The notes under the pieces are model-generated. The model worked only from the letters and a program-made list of their open reading frames with translations. It was not told the origin of the DNA and did not search any database. The translations under genes were made by a program, and so were the position numbers. Shown piece by piece: positions 1 to 6,392 of a DNA stretch of 64,000 nt. Position 1 is the stretch's first letter, and every line of letters starts with the position of its first letter. Source of the DNA: JAJECS01 sp965243625 (GTDB taxonomy: Bacteria; Chloroflexota; UBA11872); the NCBI GenBank assembly GCA_965243625.1, contig CBDEVI010000002.1:2914001-2978000 (forward strand), in the 5' to 3' direction.

Positions 1-91
1 GGGCCATCTGCCGTGCGCCGTGCACACCGGGGAGCCCCGCGCATAATGGCCCCAGCGCCGCCTCGGGCGCACCGAACGACGGAGCGCGCAG

Positions 92-829
92 CTGACGATC
101 CTGGTCATTGCCGACGTGCATGGCAACCTCACCGCGCTCGACGCCGTGCTCCGTGCCGCCGGCAGCGTCGACGAGGTCTGGTGCCTGGGCGATCTGGTTG
201 GCTATGGGCCGTCCCCGAACGAGGTCGTCGAGCGCCTGCGAGAGCTGCCCCTGCGGTCGCTGGTCGGGAATCACGATTGGGGATCCATCGGCAAGGCCGA
301 TTTGGTCCGGTTCAACGCCGATGCCCGCACGGCCTGCGAGTGGACCGGCGGCGTGCTCACGCCGGTCAACCGGCAATATCTGGCCGACCTCGAGCCGGCC
401 GGAATGTTCGGCGACGTCGCGGTCGCCCACGGCAGCCCCCAAGATCCGGTGTGGGAGTACATCACCAACGCGCGCATCGCGATTGCGAATTTCGGCTATT
501 TCGCCAGCGACATCTGCCTGGTTGGGCACACGCACGTCCCTCTGGTATTCCGCTGGCGCAGCGGGGCCACCGGCAGCGAGGCCTTCACCACCGAGGTCCC
601 GACGCCCGGGCAGCGCATTGTGGTCGACGACGATCGACTGATCGTCAACCCCGGCAGCGTGGGTCAGCCGCGGGACGGCGATCCGCGTGCGGCCTTCGCC
701 CTGTTCGATCCCGAGGCCCGCACCCTGCAGGTCGAGCGCGCGACCTATGACGTCGCCCAGGTCCAGCGCCGCATGACGGACCTCGGCCTGCCGGAGCGGC
801 TCTCCATTCGCCTGCAATATGGGTGGTAG
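92..829 (+). CDS. Metallophosphoesterase (YfcE/MJ0936-like)
   Basis: This protein belongs to the calcineurin-like metallophosphoesterase superfamily, probably a cytosolic phosphodiesterase or phosphatase of unknown substrate. The metal-binding motifs are all visible in order: D-V-H-G-N near the N-terminus, GDLVGYGP, GNHDW and a C-terminal GHTH. The first in-frame GTG (116) falls inside the DVHGN motif and would remove the essential Asp, so the true start must be upstream. The best candidate is CTG at 92, eight bases after a GGAG at 81-84, giving about 245 residues. A CATAAT at 42-47 could be its -10 box. The family is clear; the substrate is not. Confidence 0.85.
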   Translation: MTILVIADVHGNLTALDAVLRAAGSVDEVWCLGDLVGYGPSPNEVVERLRELPLRSLVGNHDWGSIGKADLVRFNADARTACEWTGGVLTPVNRQYLADLEPAGMFGDVAVAHGSPQDPVWEYITNARIAIANFGYFASDICLVGHTHVPLVFRWRSGATGSEAFTTEVPTPGQRIVVDDDRLIVNPGSVGQPRDGDPRAAFALFDPEARTLQVERATYDVAQVQRRMTDLGLPERLSIRLQYGW

Positions 830-854
830 CCGGCACGGCGCGAACGCTTGGCGC

Positions 855-860
855 TATAAT
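855..860 (+). promoter_or_regulatory. Candidate -10 box (TATAAT) for the SWIM gene leader
   Basis: A perfect TATAAT lies at 855-860, only five bases before an ATG at 866. Initiation here would give a practically leaderless transcript beginning at that ATG. No convincing -35 hexamer is visible 16-18 bases upstream. Confidence 0.5.
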
Positions 861-865
861 CGTCC

Positions 866-973
866 ATGCATCAGCAGCGCTTGGTTTGCGTGCGGTTGTC
901 AACGCATCGAGCCGCTGAGCCTTGGGCGCCCGGTCACGTCCGGGCGCTTTTTCATTGGAGTGGGGCGGCGTAA
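866..973 (+). CDS. Possible 35-residue leader peptide
   Basis: A 35-codon open frame begins MHQQRLVCVR and ends at a TAA (971-973) whose bases form part of the downstream gene's TAAGGAGG ribosome-binding site. The frame runs straight through an intrinsic terminator hairpin at 926-952. This is the arrangement expected of a translation-dependent attenuator: a ribosome crossing the frame would melt the hairpin. It could also be a chance open frame in a non-coding leader. No homology is known to me. Confidence 0.35.
   Translation: MHQQRLVCVRLSTHRAAEPWAPGHVRALFHWSGAA
926..952 (+). terminator. Intrinsic terminator inside the SWIM gene leader
   Basis: GCGCCCGG at 926-933 pairs perfectly with CCGGGCGC at 940-947 around a six-base loop, followed by TTTTT at 948-952. 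It lies downstream of the TATAAT at 855 and upstream of the GTG at 985, so it could attenuate that transcript. It could instead terminate readthrough from the phosphoesterase gene. Confidence 0.7.
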
Positions 974-984
974 GGAGGTTTCGC

Positions 985-1236
985 GTGCAGTCGAGTCTGA
1001 TCAGCAAGGTCCAGAAGGCCCAGAAGTACGCCCAGGAGCCGCATCGCATCCACTTCGAGGCGTTGACGGTGCGGTTCGATGGCGACAACAACGATCATGT
1101 GATCAGGCTGGCCGACGGTGCGTGGAGTTGTGACTGCGAGTTCTTCATGGTTTGGCAGACGTGCAGCCACACCATGGCGCTCGAGAAGTTGCTTGAAGGC
1201 ATGGTCCCGGTCGGAAGCGCCTCGGCCGCCGGCTAG
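985..1236 (+). CDS. Small SWIM zinc-finger protein
   Basis: This 83-residue protein contains the SWIM signature C-x-C-x8-C-x-H (Cys49, Cys51, Cys60, His62), which binds one zinc ion. SWIM domains usually bind DNA or protein partners in larger proteins; a free-standing domain is probably a small regulatory or adaptor protein, but its role is unknown. The GTG start at 985 is chosen because of the perfect AAGGAGG at 972-978. The gene is preceded by a possible leader peptide and a terminator, suggesting conditional expression. smpB follows 56 bp downstream. Confidence 0.75.
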   Translation: MQSSLISKVQKAQKYAQEPHRIHFEALTVRFDGDNNDHVIRLADGAWSCDCEFFMVWQTCSHTMALEKLLEGMVPVGSASAAG

Positions 1237-1292
1237 CCCCGCGCCCAGCCCGCCTGCGGGCGAGGTTCGCGCACGGTCCGGCTCGGACTAGC

Positions 1293-1781
1293 ATGGCGCG
1301 CAAACGCCGGCGGCGGCAGGCGGCGCCGCCCCCGACCAGCCGGAATCGCACCCTCGCCGTGAACCGGCGCGCCCGCTACGACTACGTGGTGCTGGCCACG
1401 TTCGATGCCGGCCTGGAACTCCGCGGCACCGAAATCAAGAGCCTGCGCACCGGATCGGTTTCGCTGCGCGAGGGCTATGTCGCCGTCCAGGACGGCGAGG
1501 CCTTCCTGCGCGACGTGCACATCGCGCGCTACAAGCCGGCCGCCGACGCCAATCACGATCCCGACCGCCCGCGCAAGTTGCTGCTCCACCGGGCCGAAAT
1601 CGACGAACTGGCGCGCCACACCAACCAGGCCGGGCAGACTGCCGTGCCGCTGCGGCTGTACCTGGAGAAGGGGTGGGCCAAGGTCGAGGTCGGCCTGGTG
1701 CGGGGCCGGCGCGACTATGACAAGCGGGAGAAGATTCGCGCCCGCGACGATGCGCGTGAGATCGCGCGGCGCATGCGCTAG
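1293..1781 (+). CDS. smpB: SsrA-binding protein SmpB
   Basis: SmpB binds tmRNA and delivers it to stalled ribosomes for trans-translation. The 162-residue protein shows the family hallmarks: a basic N-terminus, NRRARYDY, GTEIKSLRTGSVSLREGY, a central beta-barrel with LLLHRAEIDEL, and the C-terminal GRRDYDKRE segment with a basic tail that enters the decoding site. Length matches the family. Its partner RNA gene, ssrA, starts 12 bp after the stop codon on the same strand, so the two are probably co-transcribed. Confidence 0.97.
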   Translation: MARKRRRRQAAPPPTSRNRTLAVNRRARYDYVVLATFDAGLELRGTEIKSLRTGSVSLREGYVAVQDGEAFLRDVHIARYKPAADANHDPDRPRKLLLHRAEIDELARHTNQAGQTAVPLRLYLEKGWAKVEVGLVRGRRDYDKREKIRARDDAREIARRMR

Positions 1782-1793
1782 CATTGAATCGCT

Positions 1794-2149
1794 GGGGATG
1801 CCGGGTTTCGACAGAAGTCCGAGGTCCGCTGCTGCAGGTCGAGCATGCCGTCACGCTCGAAAAAAAGGCGGCAAACCAAGTAACTGGCGAGCAAGAAGCG
1901 CTCCCACTCGCGGCCTAAGCGCCGTGACGTCTGCCCGGCTCGTGCCTAGCGGGCCGGACCAGGCGCCAACACCCTAGGCTGCGCCGGCAGAGGCGTCCGC
2001 ATATGCCGGCTAAGACACGCGGACTGGTCGGGTTGCTCGCGGCCGAACGGCGGGCAAGTCGGCGAGAACCATAGCGATCGGCTAAGCCTGTAGACGCGGC
2101 GGGGTGACGGCCTCTGGACGGGGCGTTCGACTCGCCCCCATCTCCACCA
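1794..2149 (+). ncRNA. ssrA: Transfer-messenger RNA (tmRNA)
   Basis: The 5' end GGGGATG pairs with CATCTCC just before the encoded ACCA (2146-2149) to form the tRNA-like acceptor stem. The T-arm with loop TTCGACT is at about 2123-2138, and the D-like segment with GTTTCGACAG follows the 5' stem. The tag frame starts at about GCA 1871 and reads ANQVTGEQEALPLAA, stopping at TAA 1916-1918. The hydrophobic LAA end is the usual protease degron. About 356 nt is a normal length. Placement directly after smpB supports the call. Confidence 0.95.
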
Positions 2150-2168
2150 TGGCGGGGCGGCGGCTGCC

Positions 2169-2174
2169 TACAAT
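2169..2174 (+). promoter_or_regulatory. Candidate -10 box (TACAAT) for the Nudix gene
   Basis: TACAAT at 2169-2174 lies six bases before the GTG start of the Nudix gene, just after the tmRNA 3' end. Initiation here would yield a leaderless mRNA. There is no Shine-Dalgarno sequence before the GTG, which fits that reading. Confidence 0.4.
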
Positions 2175-2180
2175 CGCGGC

Positions 2181-2648
2181 GTGAGCCGCCCTGCCCTTCC
2201 GGACAAGCACTTCACCGCCACCGGATTCCTGGTGCGTGACGGCAAGGTGCTGCTGGTCAACCACCGCAAGCTCAAACGGTGGCTCCCTGTCGGCGGCCAC
2301 ATCGAGGCCGGCGAAGATCCCACGCAGGCACTGCGCCGCGAGGTGCGCGAAGAGGCCGGCCTCGACATTGTGATCGTGGGCGACACCCTGCCCGTGGACG
2401 ACGATGACGTGCGGGGCCTGCCGCGACCCGAGACGATCCTGTTGGAGACCATCGAACCCGGGCACTTTCACATCGACCTCATCTATTTCGGGCACGCCGT
2501 GGGTGGAGAGCCTCGGTTGGCCGCGGCGGAGCACAGCGAGCAGCGCTGGTTCTCGTCCCAAGACCTTGGGGCCAGCCATATCAGCGAGGACGTGCGCATC
2601 CTCGGACGCCGCGCCATCGAGGCGCTGGCCGCCGAAGCTTCGCCGTGA
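2181..2648 (+). CDS. Nudix hydrolase
   Basis: Nudix enzymes hydrolyse nucleoside diphosphates linked to another moiety. The 155-residue protein carries a complete Nudix box from Gly39: G-x5-E-x7-R-E-x2-E-E-x-G-L (Glu45, Arg53, Glu54, Glu57, Glu58, Gly60), which binds the catalytic Mg2+ or Mn2+. The fold around it is complete for a stand-alone enzyme. The substrate cannot be read from sequence. The stop overlaps the next gene by 4 bp, so the two are probably translationally coupled. Confidence 0.9.
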   Translation: MSRPALPDKHFTATGFLVRDGKVLLVNHRKLKRWLPVGGHIEAGEDPTQALRREVREEAGLDIVIVGDTLPVDDDDVRGLPRPETILLETIEPGHFHIDLIYFGHAVGGEPRLAAAEHSEQRWFSSQDLGASHISEDVRILGRRAIEALAAEASP

Positions 2649-3349
2649 CCCGGCGGTTCGACCACGCGTTCCAGGCGCCGGTGCCGCATCCCAACGGGCT
2701 GCAGGCCACCGCCGAGGGCCTGTGGATCGCCGATCAGGACCAGGGTCGGGCGTTCCTGGTCGCGCCCGACGACGGCACGGTCATCCGGTCGTTTGCCACG
2801 GGCGCTGGAAAATCGAGCGGGGTGACCTTCGGCCACGGCGCGCTGTGGATGTGCTCCAACGGCCTGCCGAAAACGCGCCCGCCGACGGCCGTGGACACGG
2901 CGCACACGCGGATCGTCAAGACCGATCCCCATACGGGCGCCATGCTGGCCCAGTTCCGCGCGCCCGGCGACAGCGACGTGCACGGCCTGGAGTGGACCGC
3001 GGAGGGCCTGTGGCTCACGACGCTGGATCAGCGCGCCCTGACGCTGGTTGACGCCGAATCGCTGGCGCCGCGCCGCGTGATTCCCGTGCCCATGGACCGC
3101 GCCCACGGGCTGGGCTGGGACGGGATCGCGCTCTGGTGCGCCTTCACCTCCGATCGAACGGTGCTGCGGCTCAGCGCGCGGGATGGCGCCGTGCTCGAAC
3201 GCCTGGATCTCGATGGCGAGTCGTTCGAGCCGCACGGGCTCACGATGCGCGGGGGCCGGTTGTGGATCTGCGACGCGGTTACTGGCGCCGTTTGGCGCCA
3301 GCGCGAGCCCGCTGCGGCCTTGTCGGCCGCCGAGGCGTCGGACCGGTGA
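2645..3349 (+). CDS. Beta-propeller (SMP-30/NHL-like) protein
   Basis: This 234-residue protein contains about five repeats of roughly 45 residues with a recurring GLWIADQ, ALWMCSN, GLWLTTL, ALWCAFT, RLWICDA strand motif, typical of six-bladed propellers of the SMP-30 or NHL kind. There is no signal peptide, so it is probably cytosolic. Such proteins are lactonases, hydrolases or binding scaffolds; I cannot assign an activity. It overlaps the Nudix gene by 4 bp. Its last 71 bp overlap the convergent methyltransferase gene. Confidence 0.7.
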   Translation: MTRRFDHAFQAPVPHPNGLQATAEGLWIADQDQGRAFLVAPDDGTVIRSFATGAGKSSGVTFGHGALWMCSNGLPKTRPPTAVDTAHTRIVKTDPHTGAMLAQFRAPGDSDVHGLEWTAEGLWLTTLDQRALTLVDAESLAPRRVIPVPMDRAHGLGWDGIALWCAFTSDRTVLRLSARDGAVLERLDLDGESFEPHGLTMRGGRLWICDAVTGAVWRQREPAAALSAAEASDR

Positions 3350-3890
3350 TCGGTACGGCGTGGATGTACCAATAGCGCGAGCGAATCCCCGCGGCATCGC
3401 TATCCATCAGACCGATGAGCTCGCGCAGGTTGAAGGTGTTGCGCATGACTTGCGACACCTCGGCGCCGGTGAGACTGCGAAACGGGGAGTCGTGGGTTCT
3501 GAAGTCCGCCAGCGTGCCCATCACCGCCACGCCGGTGGATTGCAGCGTGCGCTGAAACTCCCGCAGCGCGCGCCGGATGTCTTCGTTGCCATCGACGCCG
3601 AGCACCTGCAGCAGCCCGAAGCTGAAGACGGCGTCCAGCGCATCCGTGGCGATCGGCGTCCGATCGGCGTCGGCCCGCACATACCAGATGTTGGGATGCC
3701 GCGGCGCCTGCGCCAGCGCCTGGGCGTCGCGATCCATGGCAATCACCTGAGCGCCGGCGGCTAGCTGGACGGTGGCGCGACCGTCGCCGCAGCCTGCATC
3801 CAGAATGAGCCGCGCCGAGCGGAGTACCGCCATCCCGCGGGCGAGCACCGACACTTGAGATCCCGAGTCAGCGGCGCGCGAGCCAGGCAT
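3279..3890 (-). CDS. SAM-dependent methyltransferase
   Basis: A class I methyltransferase of about 203 residues. Motif I (LILDAGCGDGRAT) and the acidic motif II residue (AMDRD) bind S-adenosylmethionine, followed by DALDAVFSFGLLQVL, the methyltransferase_11-type motif IV region. The substrate is unknown. ATG at 3890 is preferred; it overlaps the end of the upstream LipM-like gene by 23 bp, and ATG at 3833 is an alternative. The C-terminus is basic and overlaps the convergent propeller gene by 71 bp, so the extreme end may be poorly conserved. Confidence 0.8.
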   Translation of the reverse strand: MPGSRAADSGSQVSVLARGMAVLRSARLILDAGCGDGRATVQLAAGAQVIAMDRDAQALAQAPRHPNIWYVRADADRTPIATDALDAVFSFGLLQVLGVDGNEDIRRALREFQRTLQSTGVAVMGTLADFRTHDSPFRSLTGAEVSQVMRNTFNLRELIGLMDSDAAGIRSRYWYIHAVPITGPTPRRPTRPQRARAGAKRRQ

Positions 3891-4647
3891 CGTGCCCGTA
3901 CCGTACCTTGACGAGCTCGTCGCTGCGATGGCGCTCGGCGAGCGTGAGCGCGCCCGGCTGAGGCGCAATGCGGAGCCGCTCGGCAATGCCCTGCGTGAGG
4001 ATCTGCACCAGTTCGCCAATCGTCGTCGGCTGCGGCAAGACGTCGCGCAGACCCGGCGGTCGGGCGTTGGGCGCGGACGTGCGGGTGAGCGGGTGAAGGT
4101 CCAGGTCGTGAGACATCACCAGGCTGCCGTGCTGCAGCACACCGCCGTGCACTCGGCCCTGGGCGCTGGCGACCATCTTGTGTTCGGCCACCCACAGCTC
4201 GTGCCCGCTCGGTGACCAAAAGCAGAGGCCTGGCAGCGTCTCCCCGGCCGCATGCGCGGGAGCGCCGGCCTCGGGCGACAGCCCCAAGGCTTCCAGTCCG
4301 GCGGCAAGCCCTTGGGTGAGCGCCGCATAGGATGCCCGCACCCCGCCTCGCACCAGTCGATGCCGTCGGGGAACCGCGATGGCATAGGTCAGCTCGTCGC
4401 TGTGCAGCAGGGCCGCACCGCCGGTGATCCGGCGCACGACATCGATGCCGCGTTGCCGCGCCAGCGAGCGGTCCACGAGGTGCAGCGGCTGGTGATAGCC
4501 GAGGGAGAGCGCGCGCGGCCGCCAGCTGTAGAAGCGCAGGGTGGGCGGAGCGTCGCCGCGTTGCACGGCCTCGGCGATGGCCTGGTCGACCGCCATGTTC
4601 CGCGCGCCGGCCGCCGGCGGGTCAACGAGCAGCCGCCATGTCTCCAT
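3868..4647 (-). CDS. lipM: Octanoyltransferase / lipoate-protein ligase family (LipM-like)
   Basis: The 259-residue protein belongs to the biotin/lipoate transferase superfamily, which loads octanoyl or lipoyl groups onto lipoyl domains of 2-oxo acid dehydrogenases and the glycine cleavage system. Visible motifs are RRITGGAALLHSDELTYA, the octanoyl-binding strand, then CFWSPSGHEL with Cys142 and HKMVASAQGR with Lys157, followed by GVLQHGS. The Cys-containing block matches the LipM type more than LplA, which lacks that Cys. No ATP-dependent ligase accessory domain is present. The assignment to LipM rather than another family member is inference. Confidence 0.8.
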   Translation of the reverse strand: METWRLLVDPPAAGARNMAVDQAIAEAVQRGDAPPTLRFYSWRPRALSLGYHQPLHLVDRSLARQRGIDVVRRITGGAALLHSDELTYAIAVPRRHRLVRGGVRASYAALTQGLAAGLEALGLSPEAGAPAHAAGETLPGLCFWSPSGHELWVAEHKMVASAQGRVHGGVLQHGSLVMSHDLDLHPLTRTSAPNARPPGLRDVLPQPTTIGELVQILTQGIAERLRIAPQPGALTLAERHRSDELVKVRYGHDAWLARR

Positions 4648-4682
4648 GCGCGCCGGACCCTTTCGTCACGGATTGCGCCGTC

Positions 4683-4688
4683 TAGAAT
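4683..4688 (+). promoter_or_regulatory. Candidate -10 box for tRNA-Arg
   Basis: TAGAAT at 4683-4688 ends ten bases before the mature tRNA 5' end, a suitable position for initiation at about 4695. The -35 region around 4660-4666 is weak (TTTCGT). Confidence 0.4.
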
Positions 4689-4697
4689 GACAGCGCA

Positions 4698-4769
4698 GCC
4701 CCCGTAGCTCAGTGGATAGAGCGCCGGCCTCCGGAGCCGGGCGCGCGCGTTCGAATCGCGCCGGGGGTA
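4698..4769 (+). tRNA. tRNA-Arg (anticodon CCG)
   Basis: Cloverleaf: acceptor GCCCCCG (4698-4704) with CGGGGGT (4762-4768); D-arm GTAGCTCAGTGGATAGAGC; anticodon stem CCGGC/GCCGG around loop CTCCGGA with anticodon CCG at 4731-4733; T-arm GCGCG/CGCGC with loop TTCGAAT. The first acceptor pair is G-U. The 3' CCA is not encoded. Confidence 0.95.
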
Positions 4770-4777
4770 CCCACAGC

Positions 4778-5293
4778 CTAGCCCGGTGGGGCCGGGCCGT
4801 CGGCGGCGTCGGCCGGAGGATTGGCCGTCGACCGGCGCTCGCGCAGGCTGTCGGCCACCAGCACGATCAGCCCCGCGCCGATGGCCAGGTCTGCGAAGTT
4901 CAAAAAGCCGACGAACGGCGCAATGTTGAGATAGTCGAACACCGCGCCGATGCGCAGGCGGTCTATCACGTTGCCGAACGCGCCGCCGATCAGCAGCGCA
5001 AAGGCGGCAACCAGCCACCACCGCTGCGGCGGGCGCGCGGCGACGTAGGCGGCGAAGCCCACGCCGATCGCCACGGTGATGATCAGGATCGGCGCGGGAT
5101 GGTCGCTGAACAGCCCGAAGTTGACGCCGGGATTGTTCACCCGCCGCAGGGTGAACACCGGCCCGACCGTGGCCCCGCCGGGCGGGAGCACCGCGTCCAC
5201 GAAGAGCTTGATGGCCTGATCCACGCCGGTCACGACCAGGCCCAGCCCGAATGTCATCAGGCGTGCACGCCTCGCGCGGGCGCGACTAGCCAT
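4778..5293 (-). CDS. lspA: Lipoprotein signal peptidase (signal peptidase II)
   Basis: LspA is the membrane aspartyl protease that removes signal peptides from diacylglyceryl-modified prolipoproteins. The 171-residue protein has four hydrophobic segments and the catalytic blocks NNPGVNFGLF, GNVIDR and FLNFADLAI, containing the two active-site Asp residues. ATG at 5293 is chosen because it begins the family-typical short basic N-terminus (MASRARARRARLMTFG); longer versions add an arginine-rich, unlikely extension. The adjacent upstream gene encodes a lipoprotein, a likely substrate. Confidence 0.95.
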   Translation of the reverse strand: MASRARARRARLMTFGLGLVVTGVDQAIKLFVDAVLPPGGATVGPVFTLRRVNNPGVNFGLFSDHPAPILIITVAIGVGFAAYVAARPPQRWWLVAAFALLIGGAFGNVIDRLRIGAVFDYLNIAPFVGFLNFADLAIGAGLIVLVADSLRERRSTANPPADAADGPAPPG

Positions 5294-5442
5294 TCGGTCC
5301 CTCCGTTGCGTCGCCGCACGGCGATTCGAGGCCGAGTACCGTCCTGCGCTGGACATCGACCATGGGTGGCGCCGCTGGTCTCTCGTGCGGGTGCGCCTGG
5401 CGACCCAGGGATCCGGCGGCAACCGATGCCAGCGCGGCCGCC

Positions 5443-6093
5443 CTAGCCTTCGTGAATCTCGATGGACGTGATGGTGATGGTCTCTTGCGGCCGGGATCGT
5501 TCGCCGGTGCCGGCGACTCCAACGGGAACCGCCTCGATCTTGGCCAGCGTGTCTTCGCCTTCCACCATTTGCCCAAACAGCGAGTAGTCCGGCGAAAGGC
5601 GACCCAGGGCCGTGAGATCGTCAAAGACGATGAAGAACTGCGAGCCGTTCGAGTTTGGCCGACCCGTGTTGGCCATCGCGAGGCTCCCGCGGACATAGGG
5701 GCGCTGAGGCGGCTCGACGGCAAAGGTGTAGCCGGGCCCGCCGGTGCCGAGGCCGGTGGGATCGCCGCTCTGGGCCATGAACCGTGGAATCAGCCGGTGG
5801 AACACCACGCCGTCGTAGTACCGGTTGCGCGCCAGGACCACGAAGTTATTCACGGCCAGCGGGGCTTCCGCCGGCAGCAATTCAAAGGTCATCTGGCCGA
5901 GATTGGTCGTCACCACGGCCGTGTATGACTCCTCGGAATCGATCTGCATCTCCGGATAGGCGTCGTACGTCAAAACGCGCTCCTGGGTTTCGGGCGTCGG
6001 CTCAGGGTCGCCCGCCGGTGGCGCCTCGGCCTCGCCGCAGGCAACGGCGACGAGCACCCCGAGCGCCAGCAGGCTGCGGACGATGCTCCTCAC
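5443..6093 (-). CDS. Lipoprotein peptidyl-prolyl cis-trans isomerase (cyclophilin)
   Basis: A cyclophilin-type prolyl isomerase anchored outside the membrane. The 216-residue protein starts with a lipoprotein signal peptide ending in the lipobox LVAVAC (Cys19), then a Pro/Glu-rich linker. The cyclophilin domain runs from about residue 58, with YYDGVVFHRLIPRFMAQSGDPTGLGTGGPGY, FAVEP and SNGSQFFIVF, which form the active-site groove including the FHR arginine. It probably assists folding of exported proteins. lspA lies just downstream on the same strand. Confidence 0.92.
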   Translation of the reverse strand: MRSIVRSLLALGVLVAVACGEAEAPPAGDPEPTPETQERVLTYDAYPEMQIDSEESYTAVVTTNLGQMTFELLPAEAPLAVNNFVVLARNRYYDGVVFHRLIPRFMAQSGDPTGLGTGGPGYTFAVEPPQRPYVRGSLAMANTGRPNSNGSQFFIVFDDLTALGRLSPDYSLFGQMVEGEDTLAKIEAVPVGVAGTGERSRPQETITITSIEIHEG

Positions 6094-6392
6094 CGGCCCT
6101 CCGCTGGTTCCAATTCACTCCGGCGATTCTAGCCGTTTGCGAGGGCTGCCCGGACCTCGCGTGCCGTTGATTCCCAGGTGTCGGGTCTCGCGGCCTCGCC
6201 ATGTCCATGTGGTAGCTTGGCGGCTGTGTAAACTGTTGCACAAGAACGTTACCAAGGTGTCCTCGCGTTTACTGAAACGGTGAGGGTGCGGACGTACGGG
6301 TGAGAAACGACCTGATGCATTTCCACCGTCGGTCTGATCGTGGGCCAGCGCGCCGCTTGGCTCTTTCGAACCCACGCACAAAGGAGATTGGC
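6094..6392. other. Divergent intergenic region upstream of the exported repeat protein
   Basis: No gene is supported in this 299-bp divergent gap. It is more AT-rich than its surroundings near 6225-6310 and holds a short inverted repeat CGTTT-ACTG-AAACG (6266-6279) that could be an operator. A TTGCAC at 6236-6241 lacks a well-placed -10 partner. A good AAGGAG at 6381-6386 belongs to the downstream gene. Confidence 0.35.

Noticed and set aside
6094..6392. Small genes in the AT-richer divergent gap
   Set aside because: Short frames exist on both strands, but none has a ribosome-binding site or recognisable composition.
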